DNA of 64,000 nucleotides from Flavobacteriales bacterium (GCA_002401955.1 NVUQ01000009.1:1-64000), one strand, 5' to 3'; positions 7,564 to 16,949 are shown, counted from the stretch's first letter. Notes: generated by a model from the sequence alone, not told the origin. Numbers and translations: made by a program.

Positions 7564-8661
7564 TTAATTCATCTCTAGTTGTACTTTTTTATCCTTGGCA
7601 AAAAAACGTCTTGGAGAACCTCTTATGCCGCCATGTATCTCCACAACAACCATCGTGTCTTGATGGCATTTAGGGCATAAATTAGGGTCTTTTCCGTAGG
7701 TTTTTAGCACAAGTTCTCTAGTGCTTAATTCTACCTTAATGGGTGCCTTCAAAACATTTAGAGCCTTTCTTATTTTGGCTAAATCTGCTTTTTTACTCCT
7801 GGTAGATAAAAAACCGTAATGCCGCATTTTAATGAACCGCCTAGGCAATACATGTTGTAAAAAAAGTTGGATGAATTTTACGCCAGTCACTTTTCTAAGC
7901 CTCATGGTATTGGTTAATCTATTGAGGTAGTTAAAGCTTACATGGCTATCGCTTACTTTTACAATACGATGGTTCGATATCGCTATTTTGTGCGTATACC
8001 TTCCCAAATATTCCATTACCTGATCTGGTCCTCCAAAAGATTCTTTGGCATAAACCACCCATTCGCGATTGTACAGCATTCCTTTTGTTTTATAAAAGTT
8101 ACTTTTTGTGCTGCAATGTGCATCGTTAACCGGAAATTTAATCTCGCCTTTCGCTACCAATTCTGCCAAGAGGATTAAAAACTTCTTTCTAAATTTTGTT
8201 GATAGTGCTTTTACATCAAACAAAAAATCGGCTTTGCCTTTACTGGTTTTCCATTCGCCTTTATTATTTATGCCTCCTGCTGGTATAATGCAATGTACAT
8301 GAGGGTGGTATCCCATTTTTTGATTCCACGTATGAAGCACACAAATAAAACCAGGCTTGGCTTCCATCTTTTGTCTAGGGCTCAATGAAAACTCAAACAG
8401 GGTCTCTTTTACACTCTGAAACATCAGGTTGTAGAGCTGCTTCTTATTGTATAGAAACAGCCCTCGCAGTTCTGAGGGAACGGTAAATACGCCATGAAAA
8501 TACTTTACTGGTAGCAAGTCGGCAGATCTGGCTAATATCCATTTCTCTTTATTAATGCCTATTAAAGACAATGCTTTTAACTGCTCGGCACTTAAGTTTT
8601 TTTGGCTTTTTACAGGCCTCCCAAATTGCTGAAAAATATCCCTAATGGGATAACTACTCAA
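7564..8661 (-). CDS. IS91-family transposase lacking its N-terminal zinc-binding region
   Basis: The protein carries the HUH motif (HPHVH, H121 and H123) and the paired tyrosines in EYLGRYTHKIAIS, the features of IS91-type rolling-circle transposases (Y2_Tnp). The N-terminus goes from QLKALSLI straight to GINKEKWILARS. In relatives a cysteine-rich region ending in RNRHCPKCQ sits between these two pieces, so roughly 45-50 residues appear to have been deleted in frame. The start is a TTG immediately after the recombinase stop (TAG at 8662-8664), implying translational coupling. A C-terminal CPKC motif remains. The active site is intact, but DNA recognition is probably lost. Confidence 0.85.
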   Translation of the reverse strand: MSSYPIRDIFQQFGRPVKSQKNLSAEQLKALSLIGINKEKWILARSADLLPVKYFHGVFTVPSELRGLFLYNKKQLYNLMFQSVKETLFEFSLSPRQKMEAKPGFICVLHTWNQKMGYHPHVHCIIPAGGINNKGEWKTSKGKADFLFDVKALSTKFRKKFLILLAELVAKGEIKFPVNDAHCSTKSNFYKTKGMLYNREWVVYAKESFGGPDQVMEYLGRYTHKIAISNHRIVKVSDSHVSFNYLNRLTNTMRLRKVTGVKFIQLFLQHVLPRRFIKMRHYGFLSTRSKKADLAKIRKALNVLKAPIKVELSTRELVLKTYGKDPNLCPKCHQDTMVVVEIHGGIRGSPRRFFAKDKKVQLEMN

Positions 8662-9537
8662 CTACTTCCAATTGTCTAGCGGACTAAAGGCTTTGGACAG
8701 TGGAACTTCACTTACATGAAGATAAATTAAGGTGGTTTTTATACTTTGATGCCCCAGTAAATATTGCAAGGTTTTTATATTTAATCCATCTTCTAATGCA
8801 TGAGATGCAAAGCAATGGCGTAGTATGTGCATGTTCACACCTTTGTCTAAATCGGCTCGTTTTACTGCTTGTACTAAGGCGTGCCTAATTCCTCCTAAAC
8901 TCATTGGCTCTCCTTTTACTCGCCCGTTAAATAGATAGGTTTTAGGTTTACTCATTTTAAAATAGATTCTTAGTTCTTCTAAAATGGTGTGTGATAAAAC
9001 GGTATATCTATCTTTTCCGCCTTTACCGTTGTTGATACGAATGCGCATCTTCCCATCTAATGTTTCTATATCCTTTATCTTTAAGTTGGCTAACTCTGAT
9101 CGTCTTAAACCTCCTGAATACACTAAACGAAACATTACTTTGTGTTTGTAATTGATACAACCATCAAAAACTTTTTGAAGTTCTTCGCGGCTTAAAATAA
9201 CAGGTAAACTTGGTTTCTCTTTGGGGTAAGGTATCTGCTGTGCCAGTTTAACATTGCCTACCACCTCTTGGTAATAATATCGTAATCCTGCCACATAAAG
9301 CTTTATGGTTCGCCAATTCAATCCCTTATCGTGTTGCAAGTGATAAAGAAAATCAATCAGCTGATCTATCTCTAATAACCGTAAAGAGTCTTGGTGAAAA
9401 ATAGATAGCTTTTCTATAGCTCTACAATAACTTCGTATACTCGATGATGATCGGTTGGCAACCGCCATACGCTTGCTTAATAATTCTAATTCGTGCCTTA
9501 CCTCAATAGAGGGTTTTGTTGGTGTTTTTTGTCTCAT
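8662..9537 (-). CDS. Tyrosine recombinase (phage integrase family)
   Basis: This 291-residue XerC/D-like recombinase has an N-terminal SAM-like core-binding domain (about 15-95) and a catalytic domain with the expected set: Arg in SGGLRRSELANL, Lys in the beta-hairpin, HILRH, LLGHQS and the nucleophile Tyr in TTLIYLHVSE. All catalytic residues are present, so it may be active. It directly precedes the IS91-like transposase in one transcription unit and is taken as part of that element, not as a chromosomal Xer protein. Confidence 0.88.
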   Translation of the reverse strand: MRQKTPTKPSIEVRHELELLSKRMAVANRSSSSIRSYCRAIEKLSIFHQDSLRLLEIDQLIDFLYHLQHDKGLNWRTIKLYVAGLRYYYQEVVGNVKLAQQIPYPKEKPSLPVILSREELQKVFDGCINYKHKVMFRLVYSGGLRRSELANLKIKDIETLDGKMRIRINNGKGGKDRYTVLSHTILEELRIYFKMSKPKTYLFNGRVKGEPMSLGGIRHALVQAVKRADLDKGVNMHILRHCFASHALEDGLNIKTLQYLLGHQSIKTTLIYLHVSEVPLSKAFSPLDNWK

Positions 9538-9874
9538 AATTTTATCGTTTTAATTATGAGAAACTTTTACGTAAATTTGAAGAAAGCTACACCGATAGGT
9601 GTTTAGTGCAACAAGCGTAGTCATTGCACAACCCTATAATTCTCAACAAAAAGTGTTTTCCTATTGATTTTAAAGGAGGTTTGTTTTTTATTCCTAAATC
9701 GATGTCATTTTTAAATACCTTTATCAATAAAGTTGTGCAACAGGCTCAAGTGCTAAAATAGTTGACAGGCGAGTAACAAAATTTAAATGTTTAAGATATC
9801 TTAAAAGCTTATCATTACTTTTTTATATGTAAAGAAAAATAGATTTAAAGAACAAGTGGTCAATATTATTCCGA

Positions 9875-9954
9875 TAGTAGGAATCGTATCCTTTATTTGT
9901 CTTAGTATTTATACTACAATAATGTATAAAGGATAATAAAATGATATCCTACTA
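9875..9954. repeat. Long imperfect hairpin of about 80 bases
   Basis: TAGTAGGA (9875-9882) pairs with TCCTACTA (9947-9954), ATCCTTTAT (9888-9896) pairs with ATAAAGGAT (9926-9934), and AGTA/TACT closes a small loop near 9904-9915. The nested arms suggest a small non-autonomous palindromic element or a structured RNA. There is no T-run for a terminator. Confidence 0.55.
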
Positions 9955-10110
9955 CTCGATAAATTAGTACCCTAAAGCGGCAGTTTCACTATATTTATAC
10001 CGAACCGTTAACTCTTTTAAACCATTTCTCGCTTCGCTTAGGGTTGCAAAAATTTTATTAAAACATTCTTTCCTCACGTTTTATCAAAAACACCCTTCGG
10101 AACAATATAG

Positions 10111-10118
10111 TATATTTG
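10111..10118 (+). promoter_or_regulatory. -7 promoter element of the M1 peptidase gene
   Basis: TATATTTG matches TAnnTTTG and lies 17 bases before the ATG at 10136. Confidence 0.55.
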
Positions 10119-10135
10119 TTGCTTAACTTATTTCA

Positions 10136-11770
10136 ATGAAAAAAACGATCTTACTTTTTACTTTTATACTTTTTACTTTTATCAGTTCTTTCTCACAAAA
10201 AGCATTTACACATCAAGATACTTTAAGAGGAAGTATTACTCCTGAAAGGGTTTGGTGGGATGTTACCTATTATCATTTAAGCGTTGATATCAACATCAAA
10301 AAGAAAACAATTACAGGAAGTAATTTAATTCAGTATAAAGTATTGTCTGAAAATCAACTGCTACAAATTGAATTGCAAGAACCTCTTAAGATTTCTAAAA
10401 TAATTCAAAACGAACAAGAACTTGAATTTAGAAAAGATGGTTATTCTTATTTTATCACACTATCAGAAAAACAAGAAATTGGAGTAATAAATGAGCTTAC
10501 TGTTTTTTATGAAGGGGTTCCTCAAGAGAGCAAAAACCCACCTTGGAGCGGAGGTTTAACTTGGAAGGAAGACAGAAATGGAAACGATTGGATTGTTACC
10601 ACTTGTCAAGGAGATGGCGCAAGTTTATGGTGGCCAAACAAAGATCATGCTTATGATGAACCAGACAGTATGCTCATTAGCATTACAGTTCCAAAACATT
10701 TAATGGATGTTTCTAATGGAAGGTTAAGAAGCGTTATCGAAAATAAAGGTAATACAAAAACCTACAACTGGTTTGTTTGCAATCCGATTAACAACTATGG
10801 TGTAAATATGAACATTGGCGATTATGTACATTTTAATGAAATTTATAAGGGTTTAAATGGCAATTTAGATTGCGATTATTATGTGCTAACAGATAATCTA
10901 AAAGAGGCCCAAGAACAATTTAAAGAAGTACCTAGAATGTTGGCTGCTTTTGAACATTGGTTTGGTCCTTACCCTTTTTATAAAGATGGTTACAAGTTGG
11001 TAGAAGTGCCTTATCCAGGAATGGAACACCAAAGCTCAGTTACTTATGGTAACGGTTTTAAAAACGGCTATAAAGGCAGGGATGTCAGCGGTACGGGTTG
11101 GGGAATGAAATTCGATTTTATTATTGTTCATGAATCTGGGCATGAATGGTTTGCCAATAACATTACCCACAAAGATGTTGCCGATATGTGGATACACGAA
11201 AGTTTCACTTCCTACTCCGAAAACTTATTTGTAGATTATCATTTTGGCACCCAAGCTTGTAATGAATATGTAAAAGGAATTAGAAAAAATATCCTCAACG
11301 ACAAGCCAATTATTGGAACATATAATGTACATCATGAGGGTTCTGGAGACATGTATTACAAAGGAGCTAACACCTTGCATACTTTACGTCAATTGATTGA
11401 AGATGATGAGTTATGGCGATCTATTTTAACAGGTTTAAATAAAGATTTTTATCACCAAACAGTTACATCAAAACAGGTGGAAGATTACATCAGCAAAAAA
11501 ACAAAAAAAGATTTGTCTGCTTTTTTTAATCAATATTTGAGAAGTACAGAAATTCCAACACTAGAATATATTGAAACCAGCAATGGAATACGATTTAGAT
11601 ACACCAATGTTGTTGAAAGTTTTGATATGCCTATTAGGTCATGGATAAACAAAAAAGAAAAATGGATTTTTCCAACTACTGAATGGACTATTTTAGAGTT
11701 TGAAAATAGAAATTCTATTGTGTTTGATCTAAATTTCTATATTAACTACAAAGACTTGCCAGCCGATTAA
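10136..11770 (+). CDS. Secreted M1-family metallo-aminopeptidase
   Basis: A zinc aminopeptidase of family M1 (gluzincin). It has a signal peptide (KKTILLFTFILFTFISSFSQ), an N-terminal beta domain, the GAMEN-like segment YPGMEHQSS and the zinc site HESGH (H332, E333, H336) with the third ligand E355 in the following HESF. The WF after HESGHE is also typical. At 544 residues it lacks the large C-terminal helical domain of PepN-type enzymes and resembles the shorter Bacteroidota M1 peptidases. It probably trims peptides in the periplasm or at the surface. It is transcribed alone, with the next gene having its own promoter. Confidence 0.92.
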   Translation: MKKTILLFTFILFTFISSFSQKAFTHQDTLRGSITPERVWWDVTYYHLSVDINIKKKTITGSNLIQYKVLSENQLLQIELQEPLKISKIIQNEQELEFRKDGYSYFITLSEKQEIGVINELTVFYEGVPQESKNPPWSGGLTWKEDRNGNDWIVTTCQGDGASLWWPNKDHAYDEPDSMLISITVPKHLMDVSNGRLRSVIENKGNTKTYNWFVCNPINNYGVNMNIGDYVHFNEIYKGLNGNLDCDYYVLTDNLKEAQEQFKEVPRMLAAFEHWFGPYPFYKDGYKLVEVPYPGMEHQSSVTYGNGFKNGYKGRDVSGTGWGMKFDFIIVHESGHEWFANNITHKDVADMWIHESFTSYSENLFVDYHFGTQACNEYVKGIRKNILNDKPIIGTYNVHHEGSGDMYYKGANTLHTLRQLIEDDELWRSILTGLNKDFYHQTVTSKQVEDYISKKTKKDLSAFFNQYLRSTEIPTLEYIETSNGIRFRYTNVVESFDMPIRSWINKKEKWIFPTTEWTILEFENRNSIVFDLNFYINYKDLPAD

Positions 11771-11776
11771 ATTTAT

Positions 11777-11784
11777 TACATTTG
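11777..11784 (+). promoter_or_regulatory. -7 promoter element of the SpoIIE-phosphatase gene
   Basis: TACATTTG matches TAnnTTTG and ends 4 bases before the GTG start at 11789, the same spacing as at katG. Confidence 0.5.
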
Positions 11785-11788
11785 TTAG

Positions 11789-14047
11789 GTGCTTAAACTA
11801 ATCTCTATATTATTCCTTGTTACAATTTCCGTTACTGGGTTTTCTCAAAACTTTGCTGATAAAGAATATTACTTAGTAGATAGTTTAGTACTTGATAAAG
11901 TTTCTGAATCTGACAAAAAACTGCTGGATAGTTGTTTGACCTACTTTCATCAAGCAGACCACGATACAAATAAGTTAAAAGTTATTTCTACAATTATTGA
12001 AGCAAGCTGGGACGATAAAGTCTGGCCAAAATATAATTTGTGGATATATCATTTCACTCAAAAGAAACTTAATGAAAATCCCAACCAAAATATTGCTCAT
12101 AAATACTCCATAAAACTTGCTGCTGCAATTAACAATATTGGTTATTACCATAGTACAAAAGGTAATATTTCTGAAGCATTAGATTACTACGAAAAAGGCT
12201 TAAAGCTTCAACAAAAATTAGGCGAAAAAAAAGGTGTTGCAACCTCTCTAAATAACATCGGAACTATCTACAAAAAACAAGGAGATATTCCGAATGCTCT
12301 TGAATATTATCATAAAAGTTTGAAAATCTACAAAGAAATTGATCACACTAAAGGATTAGGCCAGGCTTTAAATAACATCGGAACCATATATCAAGAACAA
12401 GAGGATCCAAATTTAGCTTTAGAGTATTTTCATCGAGGATATAACCTTTATAAAAAGATAGGAGATAAAAGATCTATCGCAACAATTTTAAACAATATTG
12501 GGCACGCTTATTTTAAAAAGGAGAATATTTCTAAAGCTTTAGATTATTATAATCAATCCATTGCTATTCGAGAAACTTTAAATGATTACAAAGGAATTGC
12601 GACTATTTATAATAACATTGCTGCGCTTTATGAAAACCAACATGAAGATGATCAAGCAATAGCGTATTATTTAAAAAGTATTAAAATCTACAAAAATCTT
12701 GATTACAAATTAGGGATATCTGCAAGTTCAGTTAACCTTGGGAGGATATTATACCGTCAAGGAAAACTATTAGAGTCTAAAAAATATATTCAAATAGGAT
12801 TCAAATTAGCCAATGAAACAGGATCTCTCCATAGTATTAAAAATTCTGCGATGCTCCTAAGTTATATTTATGAAGATGAAGGAAAGGGAATGAAAGCTTT
12901 AAAAATGCATAAATTATATTTAACAATGCGAGATAGCATTAACAATGAAGTCAATCAAAAAGCTTTAATTCAACAACATGCTAAATATCAATATCAGAAA
13001 GAAAAAGCCATTGACGATGCTGAAAGAGATAATTTAATAGCAATTGAACAAAAAGAAAAAGAGAAACAAACCATCATTTCTTATGCTACAGCATTTGGTT
13101 TAATTTTAGTTCTTATTTTTTCCTTTTTTGTGTTTAACCGTTTAAAAGTTGCCAAAAAACAAAAAATCCTTATCGAAATTCAGAATAAAGAAATTGTAGA
13201 TTCTATTAATTACGCTAAAAGAATTCAAGAGGCTATCCTGCCTACATCAGAATTAATTAATAATGCCTTAACCAATAATTTTATTTACTACAGGCCAAAA
13301 GATATCGTTGCTGGAGATTTTTATTGGATGGAGACAATTGATTCCCGCATTGAAGGGGTATTAAAAGAGGATGTAGAAAAACACACACCTAACCCCTATC
13401 AAGAGAGAGGCTTAGTTTTATTCGCAGTTGCAGACTGCACCGGCCATGGGGTCTCAGGAGCTATGGTTTCTGTTGTTTGTAACAATGCATTAAACAGTGC
13501 TGTTAGGGAATATAGTTTAATCGATCCTGCAGAAATTTTAAATAAAACTAGAGAAATTGTTGCCGAACAATTTAATAGATCAGAAAATAAAATAACAACA
13601 AAAAATAGAGTTAGAGACGGAATGGACATCGCCTTATGTTCTTTAGAATTAAATTCACCCTTAGAAGGGGGAGAAAGAGAGATGTTATTAAAATATGCCG
13701 GAGCATACAATCCGCTATGGATAATAAGAGATGGTTCTAATACAATTGAAGAAATTAAAGCAAACAGACAAGCTATAGGAAATACAGAAAACCCTAAACC
13801 TTTTCAAACTCATAGAATTAACCTTAATAAAGGAGACAGTATTTTCCTTTTTTCTGATGGATTTTCAGATCAATTTGGAGGGGGAAAAGGTAAAAAAATG
13901 ATGAAAAAACGTTTTAAAGAATTGCTAATTTCGTTAAAAGATAAACCAATGGGTGAACAGCAAAAGTCAATTAATACCTATTTTGAAAACTGGCGAGGAG
14001 AGATAGAACAGGTAGACGATGTATGTGTAATGGGAGTTAGGGTTTAA
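11789..14047 (+). CDS. Membrane sensor with TPR repeats and a SpoIIE/PP2C phosphatase domain
   Basis: This 752-residue protein has an N-terminal signal sequence, at least six TPR units (about residues 110-360, repeated NNIGxxY and ALDYYxKxLK patterns), a coiled segment, one membrane helix (about 431-450, ATAFGLILVLIFSFFVF) and a cytoplasmic SpoIIE-type Ser/Thr phosphatase domain. The phosphatase motifs are RPKDIVAGDFYW, VADCTGHGVSGAMVS, GMDIALC, KYAGAYNPLW and FLFSDGFSDQFGG, so the metal-binding Asp residues are present. The arrangement, periplasmic TPR sensor to cytoplasmic phosphatase, is common in Bacteroidota and suggests control of an anti-sigma or other phosphoprotein; the partner is not in this window. 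Translation begins at GTG. Its last 4 bases overlap the convergent korB stop. Confidence 0.9.
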   Translation: MLKLISILFLVTISVTGFSQNFADKEYYLVDSLVLDKVSESDKKLLDSCLTYFHQADHDTNKLKVISTIIEASWDDKVWPKYNLWIYHFTQKKLNENPNQNIAHKYSIKLAAAINNIGYYHSTKGNISEALDYYEKGLKLQQKLGEKKGVATSLNNIGTIYKKQGDIPNALEYYHKSLKIYKEIDHTKGLGQALNNIGTIYQEQEDPNLALEYFHRGYNLYKKIGDKRSIATILNNIGHAYFKKENISKALDYYNQSIAIRETLNDYKGIATIYNNIAALYENQHEDDQAIAYYLKSIKIYKNLDYKLGISASSVNLGRILYRQGKLLESKKYIQIGFKLANETGSLHSIKNSAMLLSYIYEDEGKGMKALKMHKLYLTMRDSINNEVNQKALIQQHAKYQYQKEKAIDDAERDNLIAIEQKEKEKQTIISYATAFGLILVLIFSFFVFNRLKVAKKQKILIEIQNKEIVDSINYAKRIQEAILPTSELINNALTNNFIYYRPKDIVAGDFYWMETIDSRIEGVLKEDVEKHTPNPYQERGLVLFAVADCTGHGVSGAMVSVVCNNALNSAVREYSLIDPAEILNKTREIVAEQFNRSENKITTKNRVRDGMDIALCSLELNSPLEGGEREMLLKYAGAYNPLWIIRDGSNTIEEIKANRQAIGNTENPKPFQTHRINLNKGDSIFLFSDGFSDQFGGGKGKKMMKKRFKELLISLKDKPMGEQQKSINTYFENWRGEIEQVDDVCVMGVRV

Positions 14048-15066
14048 TCTATCTCCCAAGTTACACCACTGTTCATTAATTCATCAACTGTATTAAATTT
14101 AGCATTCCCCTTTTCATGATTAATCTGCCCCCAAACATTTTCATCAAAAGAATCATATGCTACCTGTCTAATAACACCGAATGCAACAGGAAAATGAGGT
14201 GCAGTCATGCTAATTAACATATTGTGTAAGGTGTTGTCTTCACAATAAGCATCGTGTACCAAAATATCTGCTTCTGTAATACCATTTTCACCAATAATAG
14301 CTACTTCTAGTTTTAATCCATTTAAAATAATCCCTTTATTCTGATTGGCACCAAATATCATTGGCTTACCATGCTCCAACCATAATTGCATCTCTAGCTT
14401 TACATCCTTAGCAGTTACATTAGCAAATACTTTATCATTAAATATTACACAATTTTGTAAAATTTCTACCAATGATGTTCCTTTATGCTTCTCGGCTTCA
14501 AGTAAAACAGTTGCCATTCTTTTAGGATCAACATCAATTACTCTTGCAAAAAAATTAGCCTCAGCACCTAATGCTAGTTTTCCAGGATTAAAACTTCTAT
14601 CCACTGTTCCTTGTGGAGATGATTTTGTTTTAATTCCTCTTGCAGAAGTTGGTGAAAATTGTCCTTTTGTTAATCCATATATTTCATTGTTAAACAACAA
14701 AATATTAATATCGATGTTTCTTCTTAATACATGAATATAATGATTTCCTCCAATTGCTAAAGCATCTCCATCGCCTGTAACTTGCCAAACACTTAAATTG
14801 GGGTTAGCTAATTTTATTCCTGTTGCAAATGATGGCGCCCTACCGTGTATCGTATGAAAACCATAAGTGTTCATGTAATAAGGAAAACGAGATGAACATC
14901 CTATTCCTGAAACAAAAACAATGTCTTCTTTTTCTTTGCCAATTTCTGGCATTACTTTTTGTACCGCTTTTAAAATGGCATAATCTCCACAACCTGGACA
15001 CCACCTTACATCTTGATCTGTTTCAAAATCTCTAAACGTTAATTGTTCTTTTACTAAATGTTCCAT
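14044..15066 (-). CDS. korB: 2-oxoacid:ferredoxin oxidoreductase beta subunit (KorB)
   Basis: This is the thiamine-diphosphate-binding subunit of a 2-oxoglutarate (2-oxoacid):ferredoxin oxidoreductase. RWCPGCGDYAIL (C23, C26) and a later Cys in GIGCSSRFP contribute to the [4Fe-4S] cluster together with the Cys in EILQNCVIF. The ThDP/Mg motif is TGDGDALAIGGNH, followed by NNEIYGLTKGQ. Length (340 aa) is normal. It starts 2 bases after the korA stop, so the two are one operon. With KorA it interconverts 2-oxoglutarate and succinyl-CoA with reduced ferredoxin. Assignment to 2-oxoglutarate rather than pyruvate rests on subunit form and on the neighbouring sucAB genes. Confidence 0.92.
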   Translation of the reverse strand: MEHLVKEQLTFRDFETDQDVRWCPGCGDYAILKAVQKVMPEIGKEKEDIVFVSGIGCSSRFPYYMNTYGFHTIHGRAPSFATGIKLANPNLSVWQVTGDGDALAIGGNHYIHVLRRNIDINILLFNNEIYGLTKGQFSPTSARGIKTKSSPQGTVDRSFNPGKLALGAEANFFARVIDVDPKRMATVLLEAEKHKGTSLVEILQNCVIFNDKVFANVTAKDVKLEMQLWLEHGKPMIFGANQNKGIILNGLKLEVAIIGENGITEADILVHDAYCEDNTLHNMLISMTAPHFPVAFGVIRQVAYDSFDENVWGQINHEKGNAKFNTVDELMNSGVTWEID

Positions 15067-15068
15067 AA

Positions 15069-16907
15069 TTAAGCTTCTAATAATCGATCAAACTCTTTTA
15101 TTAATTGACCTTTAGAAAAAGGTAACCCTTGTATTTTATTGTACTGTAAGTAATCAAATTGTGGTAACTCGCTTTGTAATATCTTCACAAACTGCCCATT
15201 ATTTAATTCACAAACTATAATCTTTTTAAACTTAGCAAACACCTCAGCTGTGTTTTTCGGCAAAGGGTTTATAAAATTAAAATGTGCATGAGCAATAGCT
15301 TTTCCTTCGGTTAACATTGCACTCGTAGCAGTATGTAATCCTCCATAAGTCCCTCCCCAACCAACAACTAATAAATCAGCAGTATCATCTCCGTTAATTT
15401 CTAACTGAGGAATAAAATTCGCAACACGAGCCACTTTTTCGGCTCTTAATTTTACCATTTCTTGATGGTTATTTGGATCGTAAGATATATTTCCTGTTAC
15501 CACTTGTTTCTCCAATCCTCCAATTCTATGCTCCAATCCTTTTGTTCCTGGCACAGCCCAAGTCCTGTTTAATTTATCGTCATCTCTAGCGTACGGACTC
15601 CAATTTTCAGCTCCTTCTTTCGCAAAAGGAGGAGTAATATCTTCCATTTCTGCAACACTTTTTATTTTCCATGGCTCTGCACCGTTAGCAATAAAACCAT
15701 CTGATAATAAAATTACTGGAGTCATATGTTCTACTGCTAATTTTGCCGCTTTGTAAGCAAAATCAAAACAATTAGAAGGTGTACTTGCAGCAATCACTAT
15801 CACAGGACTTTCACCATTTCTACCATAAACAGCTTGCAACAAATCTGATTGCTCTGTTTTTGTTGGTAGGCCTGTTGAAGGTCCCCCTCTTTGAACATTT
15901 ATAATTACAAGAGGTAATTCTGTCATCATAGCTAAACCAATAGCCTCTCCCTTAAGAGCTAAACCTGGACCAGAAGTAGTTGTTAATGCTAAGCTTCCTG
16001 CAAAACTAGCTCCAATAGCAGAACAAATACTTGCAATTTCATCTTCTGCCTGCAACGTTACTACCTCAAAGCTTTTATGTTTAGAAAGCTCATGTAAAAT
16101 TTCTGAAGCAGGTGTAATTGGATATGAACCCAAAAATAATTTTAAGCCAGATTTTTCTGCAGCCGCTAATATTCCCCAAGCTGTTGCTTCATTACCCATT
16201 ATACTTCTGTACTTACCTTTTGGTAATATTGCTGCTTTTACTTTGTATGATGATGGTAATAATTCTACCGTTAAAGCATAGTTATAACCTGCTTTTAAAG
16301 CTTGTTTATTTGCTCTAGCAATTTCTGGAACCTTACCAAACTTCGCATCTAAAAAATCTTCCGTAATTTTTAGTGGTCTGCTAAACAACCAATAAACAAT
16401 GCCTAAAGCGAACATATTCTTACTTCTCGATCTAAACTTATTTTCTATATCGCAATCTGCAACACTATCTTTTGTTAATTTGGTAATAGGCGCTTCAATT
16501 ACATTGTAACCACTTAAAGTTCCATCCTCTAGAGGATTTGTTTTGTATCCAGCTTTTTCGAAATCTTTTATTTTAAAACTATCACAATCAACAATAATAG
16601 TTCCTCTATCTCTAATCCAATCAATATTTGCTAATAATGCTGCAGGATTCATTACAATTAAAATATCTGCCTCATCTCCTGGAGAAAAAATTCTATTGCT
16701 CCCAAATTGAATTTTAAATCCAGAAACCCCAGCAACAGTTCCTTGTGGGGCTCTAATTTCGGCAGGGAAATCTGGAAAGGTAGCCAAATCATTACCTATA
16801 AAAGCCGCAGTATTACTAAATTGAGTACCTGTAAGCTGCATTCCGTCTCCAGAATCTCCAGCAAATTTGATAACAACTTGATCTATTTCTTCAACGTTTT
16901 TCGACAT
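15069..16907 (-). CDS. korA: 2-oxoacid:ferredoxin oxidoreductase fused gamma-alpha subunit (KorA)
   Basis: A 612-residue fusion. The gamma domain is at the N-terminus (about 10-200: IKFAGDSGDGMQLTG and FPAEIRAPQG), and the alpha pyrimidine-binding domain follows (from about 215: YPITPASEILHEL, QAEDEIASICSAIGASF, TTTSGPGLALK, RGGPSTGLPTKTEQSDL). This gamma-alpha arrangement is the usual KorA form in Bacteroidota. It is first in the korAB operon and divergent from sucA, with a 137-base shared promoter region that carries two TAAATTTG elements on the korA side. Confidence 0.93.
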   Translation of the reverse strand: MSKNVEEIDQVVIKFAGDSGDGMQLTGTQFSNTAAFIGNDLATFPDFPAEIRAPQGTVAGVSGFKIQFGSNRIFSPGDEADILIVMNPAALLANIDWIRDRGTIIVDCDSFKIKDFEKAGYKTNPLEDGTLSGYNVIEAPITKLTKDSVADCDIENKFRSRSKNMFALGIVYWLFSRPLKITEDFLDAKFGKVPEIARANKQALKAGYNYALTVELLPSSYKVKAAILPKGKYRSIMGNEATAWGILAAAEKSGLKLFLGSYPITPASEILHELSKHKSFEVVTLQAEDEIASICSAIGASFAGSLALTTTSGPGLALKGEAIGLAMMTELPLVIINVQRGGPSTGLPTKTEQSDLLQAVYGRNGESPVIVIAASTPSNCFDFAYKAAKLAVEHMTPVILLSDGFIANGAEPWKIKSVAEMEDITPPFAKEGAENWSPYARDDDKLNRTWAVPGTKGLEHRIGGLEKQVVTGNISYDPNNHQEMVKLRAEKVARVANFIPQLEINGDDTADLLVVGWGGTYGGLHTATSAMLTEGKAIAHAHFNFINPLPKNTAEVFAKFKKIIVCELNNGQFVKILQSELPQFDYLQYNKIQGLPFSKGQLIKEFDRLLEA

Positions 16908-16926
16908 CCAATTCTTAGTTTGACCA

Positions 16927-16949
16927 CAAATTTACGACAACCAAATTTA
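16927..16949 (-). promoter_or_regulatory. Two -7 promoter elements for korAB
   Basis: TAAATTTG occurs twice on the minus strand, at 16927-16934 and 16942-16949, 15 bases apart, upstream of the korA ATG at 16907. Either could serve as the -7 element. No equally good match faces sucA; TACTTTG at 17013-17019 is one base short of the consensus. Confidence 0.45.

Larger units (their letters stand above)
7363..9614 (-). mobile_element. IS91-like element with tyrosine recombinase and Y2 transposase genes
   Basis: Two genes on the minus strand, a tyrosine recombinase followed directly by an IS91-type transposase, form the integrase/transposase pair often seen together in Bacteroidota. TTGTTGCACTGAACACCT at 7363-7380 is repeated inverted at 9597-9614 with one mismatch in 18, which I take as the element ends. 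This is unexpected for classical IS91, which lacks terminal inverted repeats. Bases 7381-7563 between the left end and the transposase stop hold no gene. The transposase has lost its zinc-binding region, so this copy is probably not autonomous. Confidence 0.7.
9615..10135. other. Gene-free stretch beside the IS91-like element
   Basis: No coding sequence is visible. The notable content is a long imperfect inverted repeat at 9875-9954 (separate entry) and the promoter element at 10111-10118. GTTGTGC-type motifs occur at 9626-9632 (inverse strand) and 9732-9738, similar to those flanking the small membrane protein gene left of the element. Confidence 0.6.

Noticed and set aside
8700-8888. Plus-strand open frame over the tyrosine recombinase gene
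   Set aside because: Antisense to a complete recombinase with all catalytic motifs; no independent support.
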